Shown here: positions 9,677 to 19,000 of the stretch, piece after piece | Layout: each line of letters opens with the position of its first letter | Numbering within the stretch: position 1 is the first letter of the stretch | Origin: Aalborgiella sp963841045 | GTDB lineage: Bacteria; Pseudomonadota; Gammaproteobacteria; Burkholderiales; Burkholderiaceae_C | Length of the DNA: 64,000 nucleotides | Direction: 5' to 3' | NCBI GenBank assembly: GCA_963841045.1 | Contig: CAWJBD010000013.1 | Location: 180,649 to 244,648, forward strand | Translations under genes and position numbers: made by a program | Notes under the pieces: model-generated | What the model was told of the DNA's origin: nothing | What the model saw: only the letters and a program-made list of their open reading frames with translations | Database searches by the model: none

Positions 9677-10720
9677 TTATTCAGACGTGAACAAATTACC
9701 TGTGCGGTCCATGCGGTCCAAAGCCATGCCACAGCCACGCACCACGCAGGTTAATGGGTCTTCTGCCACAAATACGGGCAAGCCTGTTTCTTCAGACAGC
9801 AAGCGGTTCAAGTCACGCAACAAAGCACCACCGCCTGTCAACATCATGCCGCGTTCGGCAATGTCGGCACCGAGTTCGGGTGGTGTTTGCTCCAGTGCGG
9901 TTTTGATGGCAGAGACAATGTTGTTCAGTGGGTCTGTCAATGCTTCTAACACTTCATTGCTGGAAATGGTGAAACTGCGTGGCACGCCTTCGGCCAAGTT
10001 ACGGCCTCGCACTTCCATCTCGCGCACTTCGCTGCCAGGGAAGGCAGAGCCAATGGTTTTTTTGATGTTCTCAGCTGTGGGCTCGCCAATCAACATGCCG
10101 TAGTTGCGGCGAATGTAGTTGATGATGGCTTCGTCAAACTTGTCGCCACCGACGCGTACGCTGCCTTTGTAGACCATGCCGCCCAATGAAATCACGCCAA
10201 CTTCGGTGGTACCGCCACCAATGTCCACCACCATCGAACCGCTGGCATCGGACACCGGCAAGCCTGCACCAATCGCTGCAGCCATCGGTTCTTCAATCAA
10301 ATACACGGTGGACGCACCGGCTGCCTCTGCTGCATCTTTGATAGCACGACGTTCCACTTGCGTTGAACCGCAAGGCACACAAATGATGATGCGTGGGCTG
10401 GGTGTGAAAAAGCTGCGTGGGTGCACCATTTTGATGAACTGCTTGATCATCTGCTCGGTGATGACAAAATCAGCAATCACACCGTCTTTCATGGGGCGAA
10501 TGGCTTCGATGTTGCCAGGCACTTTACCCAACATGGCCTTGGCTTCTTTACCAACCGCTTGAATCACTTTTTTACCGTGTGGGCCGCCTTCGTGGCGAAT
10601 GGCGACGACAGAGGGCTCGTCCAGCACAATGCCTTTATCGCGAGCAACTATCAGGGTGTTGGCAGTACCTAAATCGATAGCCAAGTCAGTCGCAAAGTAG
10701 CGACGAAAAGATCCGAACAT
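9677..10720 (-). CDS. mreB: Rod shape-determining actin-like protein MreB
   Basis: Bacterial actin of 347 residues, full length and undamaged. Phosphate-1 loop DLGTANTLI (residues 16-24), phosphate-2 VVDIGGGTTEVGVIS, and adenosine motif MMLTGGGALL are all visible. The N-terminal MFGSFRRYFATD is the membrane-binding amphipathic stretch. It polymerises under the membrane and positions MreC, MreD, RodA and PBP2. First gene of its operon; the ATG at 10720 faces a 241-base divergent region shared with gatC. Confidence 0.97.
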   Translation of the reverse strand: MFGSFRRYFATDLAIDLGTANTLIVARDKGIVLDEPSVVAIRHEGGPHGKKVIQAVGKEAKAMLGKVPGNIEAIRPMKDGVIADFVITEQMIKQFIKMVHPRSFFTPSPRIIICVPCGSTQVERRAIKDAAEAAGASTVYLIEEPMAAAIGAGLPVSDASGSMVVDIGGGTTEVGVISLGGMVYKGSVRVGGDKFDEAIINYIRRNYGMLIGEPTAENIKKTIGSAFPGSEVREMEVRGRNLAEGVPRSFTISSNEVLEALTDPLNNIVSAIKTALEQTPPELGADIAERGMMLTGGGALLRDLNRLLSEETGLPVFVAEDPLTCVVRGCGMALDRMDRTGNLFTSE

Positions 10721-10961
10721 AATAATGAATTCCTAGAAAAGCATGGCGACAATTGTTGCGCACCATCGCTTGAAAAATATTGAATAATCTGTATACCAGC
10801 AGGGCATGACGGCTTCAAAAAAGCCACTGTTCGCGCAAACTCGATACCAAACGCACGATAATACCGTATCTCTAGGTATAAATACCCATTTTTAGCTCTG
10901 ATTTGCGTAATTTTATTGCTCAGACAGTGCTGCTTTTAGCTACTTTTAATTTGTCCTTAAT
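10721..10961. promoter_or_regulatory. Divergent control region between mreB and gatC
   Basis: A 241-base non-coding gap between the outward-facing mreB and gatC starts, so it must hold at least two promoters. It is AT-richer than its flanks, particularly 10855-10960. I do not assign individual -35/-10 boxes with confidence. No hairpin terminator or riboswitch-like structure was recognised. Confidence 0.6.
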
Positions 10962-11261
10962 ATGTCATTAAGCCCCCAAGATATTGCCCGAATTGCCAAT
11001 TTAGCCCGACTCGAACTCAGTGAGGACGAAAGCGCTCGCATCTTGGTGCAAACCAATGCGTTTTTCGACATTGTTGAAAAAATGCGCGCGGTAGACACCA
11101 CCGGCATCCAACCCCTGGCGCACCCGATTGAGGCAATCCAAGAAGTCGCCCTGCGCCTGCGTGACGATATCGCCAGCGAGCCGAATCAGCGCCAAGCCAA
11201 CCAAAAGAGCGCACCTGCCGTTGAAAACGGGCTGTTTTTGGTGCCCAAAGTGATTGAATAA
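10962..11261 (+). CDS. gatC: Asp-tRNA(Asn)/Glu-tRNA(Gln) amidotransferase subunit C
   Basis: 99-residue GatC, the small subunit that stabilises GatA-GatB. The N-terminal DIARIANLARLELSEDES and the C-terminal LRDDI...NGLFLVPKVIE are family-typical. First gene of a gatC-gatA-gatB operon, 32 bases before gatA. In organisms lacking glutaminyl- or asparaginyl-tRNA synthetase, the complex amidates mischarged Glu-tRNA(Gln) or Asp-tRNA(Asn). Confidence 0.93.
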   Translation: MSLSPQDIARIANLARLELSEDESARILVQTNAFFDIVEKMRAVDTTGIQPLAHPIEAIQEVALRLRDDIASEPNQRQANQKSAPAVENGLFLVPKVIE

Positions 11262-11293
11262 GCGATCGAATCAGCCAACGTAGAGTCTTCCCC

Positions 11294-12791
11294 ATGTCCA
11301 GCACTTCTCCCCAATCCTCTCACATTCACGATTTCACGGTGGCGCAATTGGCCAGCAAACTGCGCGCCAAAGAGCTCTCTGCCCTTGAAGTTACCCAGCA
11401 TTTTTTAACCCGTTCTCACGCAGCCGACAATCTTGGCGCGTACTTGGCGTTCAACGACGAGTTCAGCTTGGCACAAGCGCGCGCTGCTGACGAATTGCTG
11501 GGCAAAAACGCAGGTGGCGCACTCACCGGCGTGCCCTTTGCGCACAAGGATATTTTTGTCACCAAAGACTTTCCCAGCACCGCCGGCTCCAAAATGTTGG
11601 ACGGCTATTACTCCTCTTTTGATAGCACTGTAGGCAATAAACTCGCCGCATCAGGCATGATTTCATTGGGAAAACTGAATTGCGACGAGTTTGCCATGGG
11701 TTCCAGCAATGAAAACTCAGCCTACAAAAACGTCTTGAACCCATGGGATCACAGTCGCATTCCTGGCGGCTCGTCTGGCGGCAGTGCCGCAGCCGTGGCG
11801 GCGCGCCTGACCCCAGCAGCCACAGGTACGGACACCGGCGGCTCAATTCGCCAGCCTGCCGCCTTTTGCGGCATCACCGGCATCAAACCCACGTATGGCC
11901 GCGCCTCACGCTATGGCATGGTGGCGTTTGCCTCCAGCTTGGACCAAGCCGGCCCGATGGCGCGCACCGCTGAAGATTGCGCCTTGCTCTTGTCCGCCAT
12001 GTGCGGCCCAGATTTAGACCGCGACTCCACCTCGCTGGACATGCCAGCCGAAGACTACACGCGCAACTTGAACGACAGCCTGGACGGCCTGCGCATTGGC
12101 ATACCCAAAGAGTTTTTTGGCGAAGGTTTAGTCGCCCGATGTGCGTACCGCAGTTGACGCCGCACTGAAAGAATTTGAAAAGCTCGGCGCCAAGCTGGTC
12201 CCCATCACGCTGCCGCGCACCGAGTTGTCGATTCCCGTGTACTACATCATCGCGCCAGCCGAAGCGTGCAGCAATTTGAGCCGTTTTGACGGTGTGAAAT
12301 TTGGCCACCGCGCCAAAAACTATGCCGACCTGACCGACATGTACAAAAAGACCCGCGACCAAGGTTTTGGCGACGAGGTCAAACGCCGCATCATGATTGG
12401 CACCTACGTGCTCTCCCACGGCTATTACGACGCCTACTACCTGCAAGCGCAAAAAATTCGCCGCATGATTGCCGATGATTTCCAGCAAGCTTTCAAAGCA
12501 TGTGACGTCATCGCCGGCCCCGTTGCTCCCACTGTGGCGTGGAAACTGGGCGAAAAGTCCGACGACCCGGTCGCCAACTACTTGGCCGACATTTTCACCT
12601 TGCCCGCGTCACTGGCTGGCTTGCCCGGCATGAGCGTACCCGCGGGTTTTGGCGAAGCCAATATGCCCGTTGGCCTGCAACTCATTGGCAACTATTTTTC
12701 AGAAGCCAAGCTGCTCAACATGGCGCACCGCTTGCAGCAGGCAACCGATTTCCATTCACGCAAACCGCCCACATTAGGGGAGGGCGCTTGA
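11294..12791 (+). CDS. gatA: Asp/Glu-tRNA amidotransferase subunit A, frame broken
   Basis: Amidase-signature subunit that releases ammonia from glutamine for GatB. The Ser-cisSer-Lys triad is visible: Lys85 in FAHKDIF, Ser160 in GGSSGGSAAA and Ser184 in TDTGGSIRQPA. The frame shifts near 12130: the first frame ends GEGLVARCAYRS, the second resumes DVRTAVDAALKEF. Dropping one G gives GLSPDVRTAVDAAL, the expected sequence. Combined length (about 498 residues) is normal. The stop is one base before the gatB ATG, so the operon is tightly coupled. Confidence 0.93.
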
Positions 12792-12792
12792 C

Positions 12793-14406
12793 ATGAGTAC
12801 AACCAACACAACAAGCACCATGACCGAAAGCAGCACCGAGTTCAAAGACGACCGCCAAGTGGACATGTCGCTCTTGGTGCGCGGCTATGAGGTGGTGATT
12901 GGATTTGAAACCCACGCGCAACTGTCAACGGCCAGAGCAAAATTTTCAGCCGTGCATCGACCGCCTTTGGCGCAGAGCCCAACACCCAAGCCTGCGCGGT
13001 GGACATCGCTTTGCCCGGCACTTTGCCCGTGATGAACAAAGGCGCGGTAGAGCGAGCCATTCAATTTGGCTTGGCAGTAAACGCCAAAGTCGCGCCCCGC
13101 AGCATCTTTGCGCGTAAGAATTATTTCTACCCCGACCTGCCCAAAGGCTACCAAATCAGCCAGTACGAAATCCCTGTGGTGCAGGGTGGATCGGTTGAAT
13201 TCTTTTTGGGTGATGTGAAGAAAAGCGTCCGCTTAGTGCGCGCTCACTTGGAAGAAGACGCAGGCAAATCGCTGCATGAAGACTTTGTAGGCCAAAGCGG
13301 CATCGACCTGAACCGCGCGGGCACGCCGCTTTTGGAAATCGTCACCGAGCCCGATATTCGGTCCAGTGCCGAGGCAGTGGCCTACGCCAAAGAGCTGCAC
13401 AAAATCGTCACTTGGATCGGCATTTGCGACGGCAATATGCAAGAAGGCAGCTTCCGCTGCGACGCCAACGTGTCGGTGCGCAAACCCGGCGCCAAGTTTG
13501 GCACGCGCCGCGAAATCAAAAATTTGAACAGCTTCAAGTTCATGCAGCAGGCGATTGACTATGAGGTGCGCTGGCAGATTGAGCAAATTGAAGACGGCCA
13601 CAGCATTGAGCAAGCCACAGTTCTGTTCAACCCCGACAGCGGCGAAACCCGCGCCATGCGCACCAAAGAAGACGCCGCCGACTACCGCTATTTCCCCGAC
13701 CCCGACTTGCCACCTTTGGTGATTGCCGATGAATGGGTCGGCCGCGTCCGCGCAGAGATGACCGAGTTGCCCCGCGTGATGGCGGCCCGATTCATGGCGG
13801 ATTACGGTTTGTCTGAATACGATGCGACACAGCTGACACAAAGCAAGGCGGTGGCGGCCTATTTTGAAGAAACCGCCAAAGCCAGTGGCCAAGCCAAGCT
13901 GGCTTGCAACTGGGTCACGGGCGAATTGGCGCGTCGCTTGAATGCATTAGATATGAGTATTGAAAATACCCCTGTAAATGCCATTCAACTAGGATTGCTC
14001 ATACAGAAAATTCAGAATGGAACAATTTCAAATCCAGGTGCCAAACAACTTTTGGATTCGCTCTGGGATGAGTCAGCCACAATAGATTCAAAAGGTATAA
14101 CACATCATGTTTTGAATGCTGAAGCAGGTCATTACAGTATTCAAGGAATGGATGCGTACATTTGAACAGCACAAAGTAAAAATTGATGCGCTCATCGAAG
14201 CCAAAGGCCTCAAACAAATGAGCGACACCGGCGAGCTGGAAGCCATCATCGACGGCGTCATCGCCGCCAACACCAAATCGGTCGAAGAGTACAAAGCCGG
14301 CAACGCCAAAGCCTTCAACGCCCTGGTCGGCCAAGCCATGAAAGCCACCAAAGGCAAAGGCAACCCGGCGCAGGTGAATGAGTTGTTGAAGAAAAAATTG
14401 GGTTAA
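12793..14406 (+). CDS. gatB: Asp/Glu-tRNA amidotransferase subunit B, frame broken at two places
   Basis: Catalytic transamidase subunit. The N-terminus reads VVIGFETHAQLST, then the frame is lost near 12930. The expected QSKIFSRASTAFGAEPNTQ is present in another frame and continues as ALPGTLPVMNKGAVERAI to about 14080. The C-terminal tRNA-binding tail (GLKQMSDTGELEAIIDGV...VNELLKKKLG) is in yet another frame from about 14150 to the stop at 14406. Between about 13940 and 14170 the DNA becomes strikingly AT-rich and the residues (for example SKGITHHVLNAEAGHYSI) do not fit the family linker, so this patch may carry a real replacement or insertion as well as indels. Confidence 0.88.
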
Positions 14407-14459
14407 CCCATTCGATAATAAATGCTTGCAGAAATTTAGGTATTGCATATAATACCAAA

Positions 14460-14881
14460 ATGTCATAATCAGAAGTTATCATTGATACCAATGTCATCGT
14501 TGCAGGTCTTCGCTCACGCGATGGCGCATCGTTTAAGTTGTTGTCGTTGATTGATTCAGAACGCTTTAGCGTGGGCATCACTGTGCCGCTGTTATTTGAA
14601 TACGAAGACGTCATCAAACGTGAACATTTAGGCATCGACCATGCCAGCGCAGATGACGTCTTAGACTATATTTGCGCAATAGCCAGTCATCACCAAGTTC
14701 ACTTCATGTGGCGGCCGATATGCGCGATCCAAAAGATGATTTGGTTTTAGAGGCCGCTGTGGCAGCCGAGGCAACGCATATCGTCACCTTCAACACCAAA
14801 GATTTTGAAGGCATTGGTCGTTTTGGCAGTGATCAGGCACTTTGGCCCGCTGATTTTTTAATGCAACTTAGGAGCAACATC
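14460..14881 (+). pseudogene. PIN-domain toxin of a toxin-antitoxin pair, damaged
   Basis: Encodes a PIN-fold ribonuclease of the putative toxin component, PIN family type (PIN_3-like). The N-terminal motif IIDTNVIVAGLRS supplies the first catalytic Asp, and the C-terminal DDLVLEAAVAAEATHIVTFNTKDF supplies the later acidic residues (DxxFxxxA-like and TxxxxDF). Two lesions are seen: the only ATG (14460) is followed at once by an in-frame TAA (14466), and the frame shifts near 14705 between HFMWRP and MRDPKDD. No stop separates it from the antitoxin start in the final frame. Either it is decaying or it suffers from the same indel errors as its neighbours. Confidence 0.75.
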
Positions 14882-15135
14882 ATGAGCACATTGAGCTTGC
14901 GCATACCCGAGTCCACCCACAATCGACCTCGAAAGACTGGGCGCAAAAAGACAAACTGTCGATCAACCAGTTCATCAGCACGGCGGTGGCTGAAAAACTG
15001 GCGGCACTGGAAACTCTAAGTTACTCTAGAGCGAACGTGCTCAAAACAGGTCAGCAAAGCTCAAAGTTCGAAGCCGCATTGGCCCGCGTCCCGACACGGC
15101 TGAAGCGCTGCCACAAGATCGCTGCCCTCGATTAA
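14882..15135 (+). pseudogene. Ribbon-helix-helix (HicB/CopG-like) antitoxin, frame broken
   Basis: The ATG at 14882 starts MSTLSLRIPESTHNR, a beta strand-helix start typical of RHH antitoxins. After a one-base shift near 14930 it continues DWAQKDKLSINQFISTAVAEKLAALE in another frame, then a short C-terminal tail ending at the TAA at 15135. This arrangement, PIN toxin first and RHH antitoxin second, is a common chromosomal TA layout. The antitoxin is expected to bind its own promoter and neutralise the PIN RNase. The stop codon is directly abutted by repeat R3. Confidence 0.75.
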
Positions 15136-15190
15136 TGCTATATTATTCATAGCACTCTAGGCAATCAATACGCCGGCTAGAGGCCAAAAA
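15136..15190 (+). repeat. Dispersed 55-nt repeat, copy R3
   Basis: Nearly identical to R2 (same TGCTATATTATT start and the same CGCCGGCTAGAGGCCAAAAA tail). As with R2, it starts on the base directly after a TAA stop codon and separates convergent genes (antitoxin and pyrE). Confidence 0.8.
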
Positions 15191-15217
15191 TGGCTTATAA
15201 AACTTGCTGACAATGCC

Positions 15218-15916
15218 CTACACACCATACCTGTCGCGGTAGGCTTGTATCGCGGCTTCGTGCGATTTTTGCGCGGCGTTGTCGGTGGTGGCGAGGTAGT
15301 CCAGCAAATCTTTTAGGCTGGCTATCGTGCAGACCTGCATACCCAATTGGTTGCGCACGTATTGCACCGCGCTGTAGGGTACTTCCACCACTTCACCCGC
15401 TGCATTTTTCTCTGTGGCTTTTTCTTGACGGTCTAAAGCGATCGCCACCGCAGCTGGCGTGGCACCTGCGGCTTTGATGAGGGCGATGGATTCGCGCGTG
15501 GCGGTGCCGGCGGACATGACGTCGTCCACAATCAACACCCGGCCTTTGAGTGGCGCACCCACCAAGCTGCCGCCTTCGCCGTGGTCTTTGGCTTCTTTGC
15601 GGTTGTAGGCAAAAGGCACGTTGCGACCCAGTCGCGCCAGCTCTATCGCCACCGCTGCGCCCAGCGGAATACCTTTGTAGGCGGGGCCAAAAATCATGTC
15701 GAATTCAATGCCGCTGTTGACCAAACTTTTGGCGTAAAACTCGGCCAACTTGCCCAACTTCGCACCATCATCAAACAAGCCGGCGTTGAAAAAATAAGGG
15801 CTCATGCGGCCTGCTTTGGTTTTAAACTCTCCAAAACCCAAAACGCCGCTGGCCAGTGCAAATTTCACAAAGTCTTGTGCCAACTGGTCTGTATTCGTTG
15901 CATTCATCATGTTCAT
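15218..15916 (-). CDS. pyrE: Orotate phosphoribosyltransferase
   Basis: 232-residue enzyme of pyrimidine biosynthesis, joining orotate to PRPP to form OMP. The PRPP-binding motif VLIVDDVMSAGTA and the N-terminal KAGRMSPYFFNAG substrate loop are clear, and YNRKEAKDHGEGG carries the catalytic Lys loop. Intact. ATG candidates occur at 15916, 15910 and 15907; whichever is used, the start is within about 30 bases of the divergent xth ATG. Confidence 0.95.
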   Translation of the reverse strand: MNMMNATNTDQLAQDFVKFALASGVLGFGEFKTKAGRMSPYFFNAGLFDDGAKLGKLAEFYAKSLVNSGIEFDMIFGPAYKGIPLGAAVAIELARLGRNVPFAYNRKEAKDHGEGGSLVGAPLKGRVLIVDDVMSAGTATRESIALIKAAGATPAAVAIALDRQEKATEKNAAGEVVEVPYSAVQYVRNQLGMQVCTIASLKDLLDYLATTDNAAQKSHEAAIQAYRDRYGV

Positions 15917-15935
15917 TTTTAATTAGTTTCTTTGT

Positions 15936-16757
15936 ATGTCTAAAAACCTGTTCAAACTCACCAGCCTGAATCTCAACGGCATTCGCTCCGCATCCAACAA
16001 AGGCTTGGCCGCTTGGCTTGAACAGTCTAAGCCCCATTGTATTTGTGTCCAAGAGGTGAAAGCGCAGTATGAGGACGTGAAAGACAAATTTGAAGAGATG
16101 GCGGGGCTCAAAGGCTATTTTCACTTTGCTGAAAAAAAGGGATATTCTGGCGTGGGCATTTACACCCAAGCCACGCCCAGCGATGTGGTGGTGGGCATTG
16201 GCAACAACCCTGCGTTTGACGAATTCAACGCCGAGGGGCGCTATGTGGAACTGCGTTTTGACACACCTGCGCGCAAGCTGTCCATCATCAGCTGCTATTA
16301 CCCCAGTGGTTCGTCGGGCGAAGAGCGTCAGCAAGCCAAGTTCAGATTTTTAGCGCAAATGTTGCCGCATTTGCAACAGTTGCAAAAAGAACGCGAATTC
16401 ATTCTCTGTGGCGACGTGAACATTGCACACCAAGAGATTGATTTGAAAAACTACAAAGGCAATAAAAAGAACAGCGGCTTTTTGCCTGAAGAGCGCGACT
16501 GGATGACGCAATTGCTGCACCCCGAAGTGGGTGGCCTGTGCGATGTGTACCGCAAGTTACAGCCCAATACCACCGACGATTGCTACACCTGGTGGAGCAA
16601 CCGCGGCCAAGCCTATGCCAAAAACGTGGGTTGGCGCTTGGACTACCAGTTGGCCACACCCGCCTTGGCTGCGCTGGCTCGCAAGGAAGAAATCTACAAA
16701 GCTGAGCGCTTCTCAGACCACGCGCCCTTGACAATTCACTACGAAGGTTTGTTGTAA
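15936..16757 (+). CDS. xth: Exodeoxyribonuclease III / AP endonuclease
   Basis: 273 residues, intact. Exonuclease-endonuclease-phosphatase fold with LNLNGIRSA at the N-terminus, the metal-binding Glu in CVQEVKAQ, GDVNIAHQEIDL in the centre, and the C-terminal RLDYQLATPAL and FSDHAPLTIHYE motifs with the catalytic Asp-His. Repairs abasic sites in DNA. Transcribed divergently from pyrE with only 19 bases between the outermost ATG codons. Confidence 0.94.
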   Translation: MSKNLFKLTSLNLNGIRSASNKGLAAWLEQSKPHCICVQEVKAQYEDVKDKFEEMAGLKGYFHFAEKKGYSGVGIYTQATPSDVVVGIGNNPAFDEFNAEGRYVELRFDTPARKLSIISCYYPSGSSGEERQQAKFRFLAQMLPHLQQLQKEREFILCGDVNIAHQEIDLKNYKGNKKNSGFLPEERDWMTQLLHPEVGGLCDVYRKLQPNTTDDCYTWWSNRGQAYAKNVGWRLDYQLATPALAALARKEEIYKAERFSDHAPLTIHYEGLL

Positions 16758-16776
16758 GCTAAATTCAACGCTTTCG

Positions 16777-17163
16777 TTACAACCAGTATTCACCCTGCCA
16801 CTGTTGGTTGCGATAGTCCACCCTGATGCGTTTGGGTGCCAAGCGTTTGGCAATGGGTGTATCGAGTTCAGTCGGTGGTTGCCTTTGCCCTTTTGGTAAC
16901 TCGTCAATGCTGCAGGCTGTGGATGTGAGGGTGCGAAAACGGATATGAAAGTTATCGCTAATCCGAACAGTATCGTTGTTGTCTAAACCGTCATGAAACT
17001 GTACGAATTTCTTGATCAAACACGAAAAATACAGCTCTAACTCCATCACCAAGGGCTGCTTTCGCTCTTTCAACATTTGCTGTGCGCTGCGCGTCCATTC
17101 AACCAACACTTCCTTGCCATTGATATGAATGGTGGCCGATTGCAAGGGTTGAAAAAAGGACAC
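16777..17163 (-). CDS. Hypothetical protein, 128 residues
   Basis: No family recognised. Soluble, mildly basic, with an N-terminal half that reads like a beta strand-rich domain (ATIHINGKEVLVEWT) and a C-terminal segment rich in Pro/Arg (ELPKGQRQPPTELD). The start codon is GTG at 17163. It is convergent with xth (19 bases between stops) and shares strand with the VOC gene behind it, which starts 24 bases upstream. No frame damage. Expressed protein is likely from codon pattern and operon position, but function is unknown. Confidence 0.6.
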   Translation of the reverse strand: MSFFQPLQSATIHINGKEVLVEWTRSAQQMLKERKQPLVMELELYFSCLIKKFVQFHDGLDNNDTVRISDNFHIRFRTLTSTACSIDELPKGQRQPPTELDTPIAKRLAPKRIRVDYRNQQWQGEYWL

Positions 17164-17186
17164 AGAATTTCCTATGAAAGCGCGAT

Positions 17187-17732
17187 TCAGCTGTCTTGAA
17201 ACTCACGCACGTGCATCCACGCTGCATGTTTAGGCGCGCGTTTGGTTTGGCTCCATTCTTCCAGCATCTCCCATTTCACCGCATCAAGTTTTTGGTACAT
17301 ATCGGGTGTGCCCACGTCGGCAGCTAATTCCAAGCGGTGGCCGTTGGGGTCAAAGAAATAAATGCTTTTGAAAATGGTGTGATCGGTTACGCCCACCACC
17401 TCAACACCCGCAGCCACCAAGCGGTCTTTGGTTTCTTCCAATGTTTTCACGCTGTCCACCTTGAACGCAATGTGTTGCACCCAATCCGGGGTGTTGGTAT
17501 CGCGCCCCATGACAGGTGAATTGGGCAGCTCAAAAAAAGCCAGCACGTTGCCGTTACCCGCATCCATGAAGATGTGCATGTACGGATCAGGCGCTTTGGT
17601 AGACGGCACCAAATCTTCGGCAATGGCCAAAACAAAATTCATGTTCAGGTGTTTGACATACCAGTCCACCGTTTCTTTGGCGTCTTTGCAACGGTAGGCC
17701 ACGTGGTGAATGCGTTCGAGTTTCATGTTCAT
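17187..17732 (-). CDS. VOC-family (glyoxalase/dioxygenase-fold) protein
   Basis: 181 residues with two beta-alpha-beta-beta-beta half modules: IHHVAYRCKDAKETVDWYVKH near the start and VQHIAFKVDSV...IYFFDPNGHRLELAAD in the second half. The His and Glu residues at the usual metal positions (HH near residue 9, E in FFELP, H in VQHIAF, E in RLELA) are present, so it likely binds Fe2+ or another divalent metal. Well-placed GGAGA before the ATG. It lies 16 bases downstream of hppD on the same strand, so a role in aromatic amino-acid catabolism is possible but unproven. Confidence 0.8.
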   Translation of the reverse strand: MNMKLERIHHVAYRCKDAKETVDWYVKHLNMNFVLAIAEDLVPSTKAPDPYMHIFMDAGNGNVLAFFELPNSPVMGRDTNTPDWVQHIAFKVDSVKTLEETKDRLVAAGVEVVGVTDHTIFKSIYFFDPNGHRLELAADVGTPDMYQKLDAVKWEMLEEWSQTKRAPKHAAWMHVREFQDS

Positions 17733-17748
17733 TTCTCCGTGTTCGTTC

Positions 17749-18831
17749 TTATGTATTTTCTACCTGTATGGTACCGCGGCGCAACTGGTCGCGCTCCAGC
17801 GATTCAAACAAGGCTTTGAAATTGCCCTCGCCAAAACCTTCGTCATTTTTGCGTTGGATGAACTCAAAAAACACCGGCCCCAACAAAGTTTGCGAAAAAA
17901 TTTGCAAGAGCAAACGCTTCTCGCCATTGGCAGTGGAGCCATCCAACAAAATACCGCGCGTTTGCAGTTGCTCTATGGGTTCACCGTGCCCTGGCATGCG
18001 CTCTTCCAACATTTCATAGTACACATCGTTGGGCGCTGTCATCAATGGGATGCCGGCCATTTGCAGGGCATCGACACTGGCCAGCAAATCATCGGTTAAC
18101 AAAGCAATGTGCTGAATGCCTTCGCCATTGAACTGCATCAAAAATTCTTCAATCTGCCCGCCGGTTTTGCCAGACTCTTCATTCAATGGAATGCGAATCA
18201 AGCCATCAGGCGCGGTCATGGCGCGGCTGGTGAGACCCGTGTATTCACCCTTGATGTCGAAATAGCGAATTTCGCGAAAGTTGAAAATGCGCTCGTAAAA
18301 CGCACCCCAAAACGCCATGCGCCCTTTGTACACATTGTGTGTGAGGTGGTCAATCAATCGAAAGCCATGCCCCTTGGGGTGGCGATCCGCATTCGGCAAA
18401 AAGTCAAAATCGATGTCGTAAATGCTTTTGCCATCTTCATAGCGGTCAATCAAATACAAAGGCGCACCGCCAATGCCTTTGATAGCAGGCAAACGCAGCT
18501 CCATCGGGCCTGTAGGAATGTCAATCGGTTGAGCCCCCAACTCAAGCGCACGTGCATACGCCTTGTGCGAGTCTTTCACCCGAAACGCCATGCTGCAAGC
18601 TGCTGCGCCATGCTCGGCGGCAAAGTACCATGCTTGGCTTTTGGGTTCGCGGTTCACAATGAAGTTGATGTCGCCTTGGCGGTACAACACCACATCTTTG
18701 CTGCGGTGCTTGGCGACCAAGCTGAAGCCCATTTTTTCAAACAAGGGTTCCAACACGTTGGCGGTGGGTGATGCAAACTCGACGAACTCGAAGCCCATCA
18801 AACCCATGGGGTTCTCAAATAAATCGGCCAT
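17749..18831 (-). CDS. hppD: 4-hydroxyphenylpyruvate dioxygenase
   Basis: 360 residues, intact. Converts 4-hydroxyphenylpyruvate to homogentisate in tyrosine breakdown. The iron triad is present at His162 (IDHLTHNV), His241 (GIQHIALL) and Glu323 (FFEFIQRK), matching the positions known for bacterial HPPD, and the C-terminal gate helix NFKALFESLERDQLRRG is intact. The ATG at 18831 follows GGAGG. Probably cotranscribed with the VOC gene downstream. The rest of the homogentisate pathway is not in this window. Confidence 0.95.
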   Translation of the reverse strand: MADLFENPMGLMGFEFVEFASPTANVLEPLFEKMGFSLVAKHRSKDVVLYRQGDINFIVNREPKSQAWYFAAEHGAAACSMAFRVKDSHKAYARALELGAQPIDIPTGPMELRLPAIKGIGGAPLYLIDRYEDGKSIYDIDFDFLPNADRHPKGHGFRLIDHLTHNVYKGRMAFWGAFYERIFNFREIRYFDIKGEYTGLTSRAMTAPDGLIRIPLNEESGKTGGQIEEFLMQFNGEGIQHIALLTDDLLASVDALQMAGIPLMTAPNDVYYEMLEERMPGHGEPIEQLQTRGILLDGSTANGEKRLLLQIFSQTLLGPVFFEFIQRKNDEGFGEGNFKALFESLERDQLRRGTIQVENT

Positions 18832-19000
18832 AAAGCCTCCAGAAAAAATAGATTGAAAATAAGTGAATCAAAAACCAGCGTTTACACACGCGGTGGCGAG
18901 CACGCTTGCCCCCGCGTACTTCTGGCCAAATGAACACCCATGATCAAAGTCTGGATTTGCATGGAGCGCAGTTTACTCGCTTCAGTGGTAAAAGACCAGC

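Noticed and set aside
18109..18771. Plus-strand frame of 220 codons opposite hppD
   Set aside because: Shadow of the intact dioxygenase, whose iron triad positions match exactly.
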